Shown piece by piece: positions 24,888 to 34,273 of a stretch of 64,000 nucleotides of DNA. The position numbers and the translations under genes were made by a program. A model generated the notes under the pieces. It was given only the letters and a program-made list of their open reading frames with translations. It did no database searches and was not told the DNA's origin. The stretch's first letter is position 1, and the number at the start of each line of letters is the position of its first letter. This stretch comes from REEB95 sp035934235 (lineage in GTDB: Bacteria > Pseudomonadota > Alphaproteobacteria > ATCC43930 > CGMCC-115725): contig DASYYB010000025.1 of the NCBI GenBank assembly GCA_035934235.1, positions 72,186 through 136,185 on the forward strand. The letters run 5' to 3'.

Positions 24888-27314
24888 TTATCCGGTTTTG
24901 CTCTCGCCGCGCCGATGCTCGCGAATGCGCATGGAAACGTCGTGATAAAAACCCACCGCGGCTTGCATCGCGTGGTCGAATAGCAGCCGGCCATGACGTA
25001 TGACTTTGCGTCCGACCCGAACGATGCGGCGAATGGCCGGTGCCGACGCCTTTTTCCGGCCTGGCATCGTGTAATATTCCGCGTAGGTTGCGGCGGATTC
25101 ACCACTGTCGCCGTACCGATAATCGGCATGCTTCTTCAGGTCGACTTGCATGACGACGGCGTTGGCGATGCCAAGATGATCGCTGCTTGGCGGGCTAAAA
25201 TCACGCAGTAGGTTCAGCGCATTCTGCGCAATATCACGCCGGGTGGTGCCCCATTTCACCACGAACAGAATCTTGTCGACTATGCCGGCAAGCAGACGCG
25301 TCTCGGTGACGGCCAACACCGGCGGACTGTCGATGATGACGAGATCGTATAGTTCACGCAGGCGACTGAGCGCCTGGGCCATCCTTTTGTCGGCAAAGAG
25401 CGGGAACAGATCGTAAGCGTGCCGACCTGCGGGTAGATAATCGAACTGGAATCCACGCAGGCGTTGAACGACATTTTCCGGCAGGGAACCCTGAAGCAGC
25501 AGATCGAGAATGTCGCCGTGGACTTTGCCGCCGACTTCACGAAGAACGCCTGGGTGCCGCAGATCGAGATCGACCAAAAGTACGCGCCGCCCGATACGGG
25601 CCGCATAGGCTGCAATGCTCACGGCGAGCGTCGTCTTGCCTTCGCCGGGCACGCTCGACGTGACGAGGATCGACTTAGGCGATGCGTCCGCATCGTTCAT
25701 AAGCGACGATGCGACCACGGACCGAATTGCCTCGGCGTAGGCGGTAAATGGCTCGGTCAGGAGCCGGCGATGCGGCCGGGTTCTCGCTATTCCATGCAAT
25801 CGAGGAACCAGCCCGACACACGGGATGCCAAGAGAGCCGGCGATTTCGTTGTCGCTGCGCAATCCTTGATCGAGACGCTCCGCCGCGACGGACACCAGTC
25901 CCCCGCCGATTGCAAAGGCAATCAGCGATGGCAGGATAAAGAGAAACGGACTGAACGAGCTGGGGCGATCTGGCGGCGCCGCGAGCGAAAGGATGCGCAC
26001 GTCAGGCAGGACGGTTCCCTGTTGGGTGTGAAGCCGTGCTCGGCTCTGGAGCAGGCCTTCATAGAGTTGGCCGGCCGCCGCCGCTTGATAGTTGAGTTCG
26101 CGCAGGCGCGGCTCGGCCTGGCTCTTTGCCGATTGCAGTCCAGCCAGCTGTTCGCGGATGGAAAGCACGCGATCGCTTGCCGCCCGTGTTTCGCTCGTCA
26201 AGCGATCAACCGCCCGGTTCGCCTCGTCAGAGAGCGCGCGGCGAATTTCTTGCAACTGCGCTGATAATTGCTGCGCCTTGGGATGATTGGCACCATAGGT
26301 GACGGCGGCTTCGGCTTGGGCTTGCACCAGTTCGTCTCTTCGTCGCAGAAGTTCGATGTCCGCCGGCGAATTAAGTTGCGTCACCACGGTGTCGACATTG
26401 GCGCCACGGTTCCGGAGATCACGGATCGAGGCCAATTGAGCCTGGCGCGTCGCTAGATCGGATTCGGCCGTCGCCAATTGGCGGTTGAGTTCGGCGACGC
26501 GTTGGCTGGAAGCGCCGTTTGCGCTGACGTCCGCAAGGTTATGGGCAGTGAGGTAGCTCTGGACCGCGGTTTCGTCCTGTTCCAATCCTGATGCGACTTC
26601 AGGAATCCGCTGATCGAGCCACTGCCCAATGCGAGTTGCGTCGGCGCGTTTCCGCTCTTGCTCGTCGCTGATATAGAGTTGGACGATCCGGTTCGCGGCC
26701 AGTGCCGCCTGCTCGGGGCTGGTTGACTTGAACGTTACCGCGATGACGTGCGAATCGAGCTCTTGATAAACGTGTACGTCGCGCTCGAACGCATCGAGAC
26801 GGCTCAACTGCGATGGCGTCAACGACTGGCCGGACGACGTTCCGGGAGCGCTGAAGTCCGACATCAGGTCGCGCAGTCGACCGACGGAATTGCGCCATAA
26901 AACGTCACCGATCCAACGGATTCCACGCGGCGGCCGCGCCGCCGCGCGGAAGTCGGGATCTTGCGATAGATTGTCGAGTACGTGCTGCAGGAAGGGGCGG
27001 GAGGTCAGGGCCGTTATATCGGTTTGGACGATCGCCTCGGTCTCAGCGGCTTCCGACGGATGCTGTCCGTTCCCGAGTTCGGCCGTCTGAGGATCGAAGA
27101 CAATCTGCGCCTTCGCCGTAAATTGCGGCGGTATCATTGCGCTGACGGTGAATGTCAGCGCCGTCCCGATCAAAGCAATCGCAAGGATCGAGCGCCGCTG
27201 CCGGCGCAGAATATTGACGAGCTGCTGAAGATTGGATTCAGCCAGATCTGGCTCGGCGCCGTTCCATTGATGATAAGGGAGATGATAAGGGATAAGTCCC
27301 ATGGGCTGCCTCAT
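24888..27314 (-). CDS. Exopolysaccharide chain-length regulator and tyrosine autokinase (Wzz + BY-kinase)
   Basis: An 808-residue inner-membrane protein controlling polymer length and export. The N-terminal Wzz domain has a first membrane helix 'SILAIALIGTALTFTVSAM' near residue 40, a long periplasmic coiled-coil stretch (about 230-430) and a second helix near 455-480. The cytoplasmic BY-kinase has Walker A 'SVPGEGKTT' (~555-563), Walker A' 'VLLVDLDLRHPG' and Walker B 'VIIDSPP'. A tyrosine cluster 'YRYGDSGESAATYAEYY' follows, then an unusual basic tail of about 55 residues. The ATG overlaps the wzy-like stop by 4 bp. Confidence 0.88.
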   Translation of the reverse strand: MRQPMGLIPYHLPYHQWNGAEPDLAESNLQQLVNILRRQRRSILAIALIGTALTFTVSAMIPPQFTAKAQIVFDPQTAELGNGQHPSEAAETEAIVQTDITALTSRPFLQHVLDNLSQDPDFRAAARPPRGIRWIGDVLWRNSVGRLRDLMSDFSAPGTSSGQSLTPSQLSRLDAFERDVHVYQELDSHVIAVTFKSTSPEQAALAANRIVQLYISDEQERKRADATRIGQWLDQRIPEVASGLEQDETAVQSYLTAHNLADVSANGASSQRVAELNRQLATAESDLATRQAQLASIRDLRNRGANVDTVVTQLNSPADIELLRRRDELVQAQAEAAVTYGANHPKAQQLSAQLQEIRRALSDEANRAVDRLTSETRAASDRVLSIREQLAGLQSAKSQAEPRLRELNYQAAAAGQLYEGLLQSRARLHTQQGTVLPDVRILSLAAPPDRPSSFSPFLFILPSLIAFAIGGGLVSVAAERLDQGLRSDNEIAGSLGIPCVGLVPRLHGIARTRPHRRLLTEPFTAYAEAIRSVVASSLMNDADASPKSILVTSSVPGEGKTTLAVSIAAYAARIGRRVLLVDLDLRHPGVLREVGGKVHGDILDLLLQGSLPENVVQRLRGFQFDYLPAGRHAYDLFPLFADKRMAQALSRLRELYDLVIIDSPPVLAVTETRLLAGIVDKILFVVKWGTTRRDIAQNALNLLRDFSPPSSDHLGIANAVVMQVDLKKHADYRYGDSGESAATYAEYYTMPGRKKASAPAIRRIVRVGRKVIRHGRLLFDHAMQAAVGFYHDVSMRIREHRRGESKTG

Positions 27315-28858
27315 GTTAGACCTCGTCCGGAATTGGTATCCGCGTCAGCACGCCAACGATTGATCTGCCCGGACGGACGCAGACGCGCGCCGGCGGTAAA
27401 CCGCAGCGACCGTGCCGTTAACGGTGGTGTGACAACGCGCTGCTGGAGACGGCTGGTCTTGGCGCTGGCGACAAGGCCGGATGCAATCGCAAACCAGAAG
27501 ATCGGCTGCCGGTCGATTACCCCGGCCATGCCGAACAGGAAGAGGCCACCAATTAAAGTCGCGAGTCCGGCGAATTGCGCGCGGTACGCGTTGACGAGCG
27601 CTGTTCCCACCAGCCACAGGAAGCTTAGAATCGCGAGAAGCCCACCTTGGGTGAAGAGACCGAGCGGGGTGTTGTGAGCCTCGAAATTCGGAGTGCCGTT
27701 GATCGCCGGATGTACGACCTCTTTCGGCGCTTGCGTCTCAACCGCTCTCGCAGCCATGATCGACGACGGGATGTTCAGATGCGGGCCAGGACCCAAGCCC
27801 AACATTCCGGATTCGATGCCACGCTGCCAGGCTTGGCTCCACAGTTGCAGTCGCAGTTCGGTCTCCTGCGCCGCATCACGGCCGTTATCCTTGAGCATCG
27901 CCTCCGCCAGGGTCGTGGTCCGCCCGGCGCTCAAGGACATGAACGGCGCCACGGACGCCAGAATCAGCGGCAGGGCAAGGACCACCATCCAAGCAACGGC
28001 CGGCCGCAACAGGGTTCTCCGTTCAGACGAACGCAGCCATATCGCGAGCTTAAGCGCGACGAACACCGGCACGGCGATCAACAGCACAATGGTGAGCGTG
28101 TCGGTATGACTAAATCGCCCGACATAGATGGGAAGAATCGCACACGCAACGGCGACGAACCTGTCTCGCAGTCGGGTCGCGGTCTCGGCTAAATGGAGCG
28201 ATAAGAGCGCGAGCGCGACGCAGAGAAGCGCGAGCTGTTCGGGGTTTGCCGACCAGCCGCGAAACCGGTTCCAGTACCAAGGATCGGTATTCGGGACGCC
28301 GATATATCCCCAGGCATGCACAAGTTGTAGGGCGAGAGAGCAGCTTCCCATCACGATGAGGAGCCGACCAACGCGACGGAAGCGGTCCTCGACGTCAGGG
28401 CCAACAACGCTCAGACAGCTCACCGCGGCAAGAAATGGATAGGCCACGGCATCGTGTAGAAACCAGATTGGATCGTGTTGGTCGTCGAGTGCGAACCCCG
28501 TCATCGTGCCGATGCTGAGCGCAATAGCGAACAGCAGCCAAAAGACCACCATGCGGGACAGAGCTGGCGTCGCAACCGGCCCACGCTGCACGGCAATTCG
28601 ACCCAGCATCAGGACCAGCCAGACCGATAAACAGATTTCGCCTGGTCCGATTGGAAATCCGCCGATTCGAAGTTGCGACGAAGGCGACAGCAGAAGACCA
28701 AGCGCGAACAATATGTCCAGCTTGCTCGATGGGCTTCGCGTTCGGGCGGTGCTGTGCTGAATGCCGGCGCGTAAGGGGTCATGAACGCTGATCCCGGTGT
28801 CGAAGCCCCGTGGGCCGGCCGTGTATGAGGGGTGCAATCCGAATTGCCGCGGCATCAT
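27311..28858 (-). CDS. O-antigen polymerase/ligase-like membrane protein (Wzy)
   Basis: A polytopic membrane protein of about 515 residues with roughly ten hydrophobic segments, and a large periplasmic loop containing 'GMLGLGPGPHLNIPS' and 'FEAHNTPLGLFTQGGLLAIL'. The latter resembles the Wzy/WaaL loop with a conserved histidine. It would polymerise lipid-linked repeat units in the periplasm. The ATG at 28858 overlaps the upstream glycosyltransferase stop by 4 bp; a longer in-frame reading to 29134 lies inside that gene and is rejected. The gene is coupled at its 3' end to the BY-kinase gene. Confidence 0.75.
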   Translation of the reverse strand: MMPRQFGLHPSYTAGPRGFDTGISVHDPLRAGIQHSTARTRSPSSKLDILFALGLLLSPSSQLRIGGFPIGPGEICLSVWLVLMLGRIAVQRGPVATPALSRMVVFWLLFAIALSIGTMTGFALDDQHDPIWFLHDAVAYPFLAAVSCLSVVGPDVEDRFRRVGRLLIVMGSCSLALQLVHAWGYIGVPNTDPWYWNRFRGWSANPEQLALLCVALALLSLHLAETATRLRDRFVAVACAILPIYVGRFSHTDTLTIVLLIAVPVFVALKLAIWLRSSERRTLLRPAVAWMVVLALPLILASVAPFMSLSAGRTTTLAEAMLKDNGRDAAQETELRLQLWSQAWQRGIESGMLGLGPGPHLNIPSSIMAARAVETQAPKEVVHPAINGTPNFEAHNTPLGLFTQGGLLAILSFLWLVGTALVNAYRAQFAGLATLIGGLFLFGMAGVIDRQPIFWFAIASGLVASAKTSRLQQRVVTPPLTARSLRFTAGARLRPSGQINRWRADADTNSGRGLT

Positions 28859-30162
28859 GTTTCTCTGACTGTCGAGGTCCCGAGGCGATATCGCTCCGCT
28901 GCCGTGAATTCGCCTCGGTATGACTCGTTCAAGATTTCCGCGTAGAGAGTGGCGTAACGCGCGATGATGTTCGCCAGGCCGAACTTCTGCCGGACCAACG
29001 CGGCAGCGCGACAGGCCATCGTCTTCGCTGTTTCGCGGTCGCGAAGCATAGCGAGTATGCGATCTGCCAGAATGTGCGGTGCGCGTGCCGGAACGAGAAA
29101 GCCACTCCAACCGTCGCGGACGACGTCGCGGCAACCGGCCAAGTTCGTCGTCACAATCGGACAGCCGGCGAGCGCTGCTTCAAGAAGAACGCGCGGCACG
29201 CCCTCGCCGTATTCGGTTGGGAAAGCGAATGCGTCGGCGCAACGTAGAACCGCCGGCACGTCCGATCGCGGCCCAACCGGAATCACATACGGTGCGTGGC
29301 GGTCGAGCTCGTGCTGCGTGATTGCCAGCGGCCCCTCGCTCTCGCGCGGTCCGACGAGCAGAAAGCGCACGCCGGGTCTTGCTCGGTGGATCATGGCCGC
29401 TGCTTCGAGAAGGGTCGGAATGCCCTTCTGCTGGGTCATCCGCGTTACCGTCGTGACAATCTCGGCGTCGCCCAGATCGAATTCGCGGCGAAGCTGATCG
29501 GGTGGCGGGCCGGCATCGAGTGCGTGGTCAAAGGCGTCGATATCGACCCAGCCGGGAATCACCAGGTTCCGCGACGGCCGCCGCGTGCCGAAGAATTCCA
29601 GATCGTCCCGGATTTCGAAGACATTTGCCGCTGTCGAGCGGTTCGCCAGCCGATAAAGCGCGCGATAGATCGGGCGCAGCGCCAAGGCGCGGGGCCAGCG
29701 TGACGAGAAGACCCAGCCTCGTCCGTTGATCAATCGGACAATCGACGGCCCGCGCAATCGCCGTGCCGCCAGGGGAACGAGATAGTTCGGCTTGGTATCG
29801 CAGGTCTGAACGATATCCGGTCGGATGTCGGCAAGGAGTTTCGACAGCGTCTTGATCGCGGCCAGATCGGCCGCCGGATTCACGAAGCGGTCGAAGTCGA
29901 AGCGGTGGAATTCGATGTCGGCACGCTTGAATGGTGCGGGATCGCCCGAGCCCGCTGCGGTGACGCGGAAGCCACGATCGCGTAGAGCCACCATGAAGGG
30001 GATGCGGAAATGGTGGTCTTCGCCCGAGATATAAAGCAGGTGGGGATGCCCGGGCGCGGCTTTGCTCGCACGGCCTGCGGGAGCAGCATGCGCATCGTCG
30101 AACTTCTGGGCGGCAATGCCTCGTCCGCGCGCCGATGTTTTGTGAACAATTCTTGACCGCAT
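28855..30162 (-). CDS. Glycosyltransferase family 4
   Basis: A GT-B glycosyltransferase of about 435 residues from ATG 30162 (the frame is open to 30282). The N-terminal half opens 'HLLYISGEDHHFRIPFM', and 'ADIRPDIVQTCDTKPNYLVPL' marks the acceptor half. The C-terminal donor half has 'VTRMTQQKGIPTLLEAA' and the E-x7-E type motif 'EYGEGVPRVLLEAA'. Similar enzymes add sugars to undecaprenyl-linked repeat units. It overlaps the polymerase gene by 4 bp and lies in the same leftward operon. Confidence 0.83.
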   Translation of the reverse strand: MRSRIVHKTSARGRGIAAQKFDDAHAAPAGRASKAAPGHPHLLYISGEDHHFRIPFMVALRDRGFRVTAAGSGDPAPFKRADIEFHRFDFDRFVNPAADLAAIKTLSKLLADIRPDIVQTCDTKPNYLVPLAARRLRGPSIVRLINGRGWVFSSRWPRALALRPIYRALYRLANRSTAANVFEIRDDLEFFGTRRPSRNLVIPGWVDIDAFDHALDAGPPPDQLRREFDLGDAEIVTTVTRMTQQKGIPTLLEAAAMIHRARPGVRFLLVGPRESEGPLAITQHELDRHAPYVIPVGPRSDVPAVLRCADAFAFPTEYGEGVPRVLLEAALAGCPIVTTNLAGCRDVVRDGWSGFLVPARAPHILADRILAMLRDRETAKTMACRAAALVRQKFGLANIIARYATLYAEILNESYRGEFTAAERYRLGTSTVRET

Positions 30163-30333
30163 TTTCCCAGCCTCGACCAGTGGCCGCGGAAGGCCGCGCC
30201 ACACGCGTGAGCATCCGCCTATGGCAGAGGCACTTAAATCGGCAATGCCGCCTAGACCGAATGGCCAGGGGCGGCGAGGCACGGATCAAGGGTCCAGGCA
30301 ATCAGCCGAAAAGTTCGCGGTGACCCAAAGGCT

Positions 30334-31173
30334 CTAGTTACCGGTATTCCGACGCCAAAAGACCGCTTGCAACGCCTGCGATGCTTGCAGCGCGCTATCG
30401 TTTCGCTGTGTTCCCCAGCTGTAGGCGTAATCGAACGCGGGATCGGGCACGAGCGTATCCCATCGAGCCATGATCTCTCGTTCTTCCGCGGCCGTTGGCA
30501 GCCGATATTGGCCACCCCCATCGTCGACCCAGTCGCCCCCGCCAAACGATTGAAAAACCGGCACAATGGCGTCTTTCGGGATTTCTGCGGCCTCGGCCGC
30601 CGCGACGAAGCGGCCGATCATGTCGAGATCGCAGCGGCGCAGCTCGGTGCGGCAGGGATAGGGGGAAATCCCGAATAGATCGATATGCGAGTTAGCCGGG
30701 TTGTACGTGCCGGCGAACGAAGGCTCGCGCGATGAGCCCAGGTTCATCAGAACAATAAAAGTCTTTGCCCGCGGCATATTGGCGTGGATCCAATCGGCCT
30801 CGGCCTTCAACTTGTCTGCGGAGCAGGCCGGCGCGTACCGGCCGGTCGGATCCGGGTCATCCATGAGATTGAAGCCGAACAAGTTTTCATGGCCGAGGTA
30901 GGGGCGTACGACCTTGAGAAAGGCGGCGTCGACGCCGCCGCAACGCCCGATCCAGGCAAGGCCCTTTACGTCCGCAGGCAACGCGTCGAGTGTCGCGACG
31001 TCGCTCACATCCGCCAGATTGAATCCGATCCGGCCGGGCGCGTAGGTGCCGTTCGCGTCAAAGTTACCGTTCGCCGCCAGGTGTAGGTGCGTTTCGGCCA
31101 CGGCCTGGATGTTCGCGGCGCCCAGCACCAAAAGGGCCCCGGCGCTGCGGGCTATTGCGTGATGCCAATCCAT
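30334..31173 (-). CDS. Secreted glycoside-hydrolase-like protein of the exopolysaccharide locus
   Basis: A protein of about 279 residues from ATG 31173, beginning with a signal peptide (residues 1-26, cleavage after 'AVA'). The mature part has a TIM-barrel-like strand order with 'GFNLMDDPDPTG', 'AKTFIVLMNLGSS' and 'IDLFGISPYPC', the last resembling a barrel strand of glycosidases. I cannot place it in a numbered GH family. It probably trims or senses the polymer in the periplasm. It is the first gene on the leftward side of the divergent centre near 31.3 kb. Confidence 0.5.
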   Translation of the reverse strand: MDWHHAIARSAGALLVLGAANIQAVAETHLHLAANGNFDANGTYAPGRIGFNLADVSDVATLDALPADVKGLAWIGRCGGVDAAFLKVVRPYLGHENLFGFNLMDDPDPTGRYAPACSADKLKAEADWIHANMPRAKTFIVLMNLGSSREPSFAGTYNPANSHIDLFGISPYPCRTELRRCDLDMIGRFVAAAEAAEIPKDAIVPVFQSFGGGDWVDDGGGQYRLPTAAEEREIMARWDTLVPDPAFDYAYSWGTQRNDSALQASQALQAVFWRRNTGN

Positions 31174-31454
31174 GCGATGCACGATTGCTGTCTCTCGAAG
31201 GTTAGCGATCCGCCGACGAGCCGGCCAATTGGCCAAATGAGCAGGGACAAGAGAATTCGCCGCTGCCCGCGATGACCCGTTCGATCGATGGCTCGTCCAT
31301 CGGCACTAGGCCGTTGTGCCGAATTGACCGTTCCTCGCATTACCGAAATGCTGCAGGACTGTAACACTCGAAGATTTCCGCGGCAGTAGTCCTCGTTTTG
31401 CTGACCGCGGTGATTGCGGTGCCTGTGCAACAAAGTCGTGTTCGAGGATGTGAC

Positions 31455-32231
31455 ATGAAAGCCGTTATTCAATGTGGAGGGAAGGGTACGCGGCTCCGGC
31501 CCTACACGCTGGTGCTGCCAAAGCCGCTGATGCCCGTCGGCGCCAAGCCGGTGCTGCAGCTTCTGTTGACGTGGCTCCGACGGAACGGAACGCGCGACGT
31601 CTACATCACGACGGGATACCTCGGAAACCTCATTCAGGGTTTCTGCGGCAACGGCAGCCGATGGGATCTCCGTATCAAGTATCTCGAAGAATCGGAACCG
31701 CTCGGCACCATCGGCGCACTGAGTCTGCTGCGCGAGGAGCTCGACGAACGGTTTCTCGTGATCAACGGCGATGTCCTGACCGATCTGAACCTACGCGCGT
31801 TCGTCGACTGTCATCGCGAACATGCGGCGGACCTGACGATCGCGACTGCGCGGCGAACGATTCACATGGATTTTGGCATCATCGAAGATGTCGACGGCAC
31901 AGTCATGCGCTTTCGCGAAAAACCCAATCTCACGCATGTGGTGAGCATGGGCGTCTATTGCATGGAACCGACGGTTCTCCGTCACATCCCATCGGGCGTG
32001 CCTTTCGGCTTCGACAACTTGATGGCCTGCATGCTCGATCAGGGATTGTCCGTCCATATTTTCCCGCACAACGGGTTTTGGCTCGACATTGGTCGGGTCG
32101 AGGACTTCCAGAAGGCGCAGGATCTCACGTGGGACGACGAGGCGCCGGCATTCGAATCCGCGCCACTCGTCCTCGATCCATCTCTAACCGGCGATGAACG
32201 AAAGGCGTTGGAGACCGTCGGCATCGTTTGA
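31455..32231 (+). CDS. Sugar-1-phosphate nucleotidyltransferase
   Basis: A 258-residue enzyme that makes an NDP-sugar from a sugar-1-phosphate. The start ATG 31455 is preceded by GAGGA and gives 'MKAVIQCGGKGTRLRPYTL', the signature of the family; 'KPLMPVGAKP' and 'LVINGDVLTDLN' (metal and substrate site) follow. At this length it lacks the C-terminal left-handed helix domain, so it is closest to single-domain RmlA/mannose-1-phosphate guanylyltransferase-like enzymes. Its stop is overlapped by a possible TTG start of the next gene. Confidence 0.85.
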   Translation: MKAVIQCGGKGTRLRPYTLVLPKPLMPVGAKPVLQLLLTWLRRNGTRDVYITTGYLGNLIQGFCGNGSRWDLRIKYLEESEPLGTIGALSLLREELDERFLVINGDVLTDLNLRAFVDCHREHAADLTIATARRTIHMDFGIIEDVDGTVMRFREKPNLTHVVSMGVYCMEPTVLRHIPSGVPFGFDNLMACMLDQGLSVHIFPHNGFWLDIGRVEDFQKAQDLTWDDEAPAFESAPLVLDPSLTGDERKALETVGIV

Positions 32232-32284
32232 CCGGAGCACGCCGGCCGGCCGCCGGAGCCTTGGTGAAGATCTGCAGGGGTAAG

Positions 32285-34237
32285 ATGCTATTAGTCTCGG
32301 AGCCCAGCCTGGGCCGAAGTGAAAAGGCAGCGCTCGCCAAGGTGATCGACAGCGGTTGGATCACGATGGGCGATCGCGTCCGCGCATTCGAGCAGGCTTT
32401 CGCCGAGACTCACCAGGTCGCCGATGCCGTCGCGGTCAGTTCCTGCACAACCGGCCTTCACCTGGCGATGGAAGCGCTGGGGATAGGGCCGAGGGACGAA
32501 GTTCTGGTTCCTTCGCTCACTTTCGTTGCGACCGCCAATAGCGTGGTTTACGCGGGTGCGACGCCGGTGTTCGTCGATATCGAATCGCTCGATGTTCCGC
32601 TCATCTCTCGAGCCGATGCGGCGGCAAAGTGCACCGCCAGGACCAAAGCGGTCGTCGTCATGCATTACGGCGGCTATCTCGTCGATGGCGCCGCATGGCG
32701 TGAATTCGCGCGCGAACGCGGATTGTATCTGATCGAAGACGCGGCCCATGCGGCCGGTCTCGATCGTCCCGGCGTCTTCGGCGACGCGGCTGTCTTTAGT
32801 TTCTTCGGCAACAAGAACATGACAACGGCCGAAGGCGGCATGGTCGTTGCACGCGACGAAGGTGTTCTCGCCAAGGTGCGGCAAATGCGCAGCCATGGCA
32901 TCACCAGCGGCACTGTCCAACGACTGGCGAGTCATGTGGTGACCTACGATGTCACGATGCTCGGCTACAATTACCGGATGGACGAGCTGCGGGCTTCGAT
33001 CGGCCTTGTGCAGTTGAAAAATCTCAAACGCTGGAATGATAAGCGTCGGGCTCTGACAAACACATATCGCCGCCTACTCGCACAACATTGTTCGGGCGTC
33101 GCCGTGCCGTTTTCACAGCCGCGTGCATCCTCTTGTCATATTCTCCCCGTTCTCCTTCCGGAAGGAGTCGATCGGCAGGTGGTTGTGGGCCGCATGTGGG
33201 ATGCCGGAATACAGACCTCGATGCATTACCCGCCAATCCACAAATTCTCCTGGTACCGCGCACGGTTCCCATCGCTGCGCTTGCCACGAACGGAAGAATA
33301 TTGCCGGCGAGAACTGACACTGCCGCTGCATCCGAAGCTGACTGATCTGGATGTGGATCTGATTGTCCGCGCATTGGCACGGGCGTTGAAATCGGATGAG
33401 GCGCCGTTATCGCCCGGTCTCCGTCCTGATGGCACAGAGACTCCGGCGCCGAACCCGCTATTGACCGGTGTAAGCCGTGTATTCGATGTCATCGCCTCCG
33501 CCGCAGGCCTCGTCTTATTTGCGCCGATCATGGCGCTGGTTACGGTGGCGATCTTCGTCGAAAGCGGCCGACCAATCTTCTTTTCTCAGAGTCGCCTGGG
33601 TGTCGGTGGGCGGCAATTCCGCATGTATAAATTCGACAAATTCAATGAGGATGGTCCATCGACCGGGCATGCGCTGACGCTGGAAAACGATCCGCGGCTG
33701 ACACGTGTGGGACGCGTACTCGCGCGGACGAAGCTCGACGAGCTGCCGCAATTCTGGAACGTCCTCAAGGGCGACATGTCGGTCGTCGGTCCTCGGCCGG
33801 AATCGCTGGTATTTCGCGGCTGCTTCCAAGGGCCCTACCGCGCCGTGTTGAACTACAAGCCGGGCATTTTTGGACCAAGCCAGGTTCTCTTTCGTGATGA
33901 AGCTGTTTTCTATCGCGGACGTCCCGATCCCGAGCAGTTCTACCGGCAAGTTCTCTTTCCGATGAAAGCTGCTATCGACTTGGCTTACTTCGCACATCGA
34001 ACGCTGTTGGGTGATCTTTCGTGGGTCGTTCGTGGTGTGCTCGCGGTCTTCGGTTGGTCTTCGTTGACGGCCGAGCGTGCAGGCTTGATTGACTTGAGCA
34101 CGGCGTCGAGTGGTGTGAGCGATTTGGCTGGCCAGAGTCCGATGCCAATCCAGACGCGCACCGGCGTGAATGCTCGTGCCCGCGCTTTGCGCCCGGTGCT
34201 CATCGGCAGCGGGCAGTCTCTACACCCTCGTCCGTAA
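32285..34237 (+). CDS. Fused PLP aminotransferase - phosphoglycosyl transferase
   Basis: A single 650-residue frame with two activities. Residues 1-375 are a DegT/DnrJ/EryC1/StrS sugar aminotransferase: PLP lysine K177 in 'SFFGNKNMTTAEGG' and the metal-free PLP site 'IEDAAHAAG' upstream. Residues ~395-600 are a monotopic bacterial sugar transferase: a re-entrant helix 'VFDVIASAAGLVLFAPIMAL', basic 'SQSRLGVGGRQFRMYKF', and the catalytic Asp-Glu in 'TKLDELPQFWNVLKGDMS'. It could aminate a UDP-ketosugar and load it onto undecaprenyl phosphate. The start ATG 32285 follows CAGGGG; a TTG at 32228 is an alternative. Confidence 0.85.
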   Translation: MLLVSEPSLGRSEKAALAKVIDSGWITMGDRVRAFEQAFAETHQVADAVAVSSCTTGLHLAMEALGIGPRDEVLVPSLTFVATANSVVYAGATPVFVDIESLDVPLISRADAAAKCTARTKAVVVMHYGGYLVDGAAWREFARERGLYLIEDAAHAAGLDRPGVFGDAAVFSFFGNKNMTTAEGGMVVARDEGVLAKVRQMRSHGITSGTVQRLASHVVTYDVTMLGYNYRMDELRASIGLVQLKNLKRWNDKRRALTNTYRRLLAQHCSGVAVPFSQPRASSCHILPVLLPEGVDRQVVVGRMWDAGIQTSMHYPPIHKFSWYRARFPSLRLPRTEEYCRRELTLPLHPKLTDLDVDLIVRALARALKSDEAPLSPGLRPDGTETPAPNPLLTGVSRVFDVIASAAGLVLFAPIMALVTVAIFVESGRPIFFSQSRLGVGGRQFRMYKFDKFNEDGPSTGHALTLENDPRLTRVGRVLARTKLDELPQFWNVLKGDMSVVGPRPESLVFRGCFQGPYRAVLNYKPGIFGPSQVLFRDEAVFYRGRPDPEQFYRQVLFPMKAAIDLAYFAHRTLLGDLSWVVRGVLAVFGWSSLTAERAGLIDLSTASSGVSDLAGQSPMPIQTRTGVNARARALRPVLIGSGQSLHPRP

Positions 34238-34257
34238 TCGGATGCCACCGGACTCAT

Positions 34258-34264
34258 GGGGAGG
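34258..34264 (+). promoter_or_regulatory. Ribosome binding site that fixes the epimerase start
   Basis: GGGGAGG lies 9 nt before ATG 34274 and lies inside the codons of the alternative ATG at 34256, so 34274 is the likelier start. Confidence 0.6.
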
Positions 34265-34273
34265 AACGATGCA

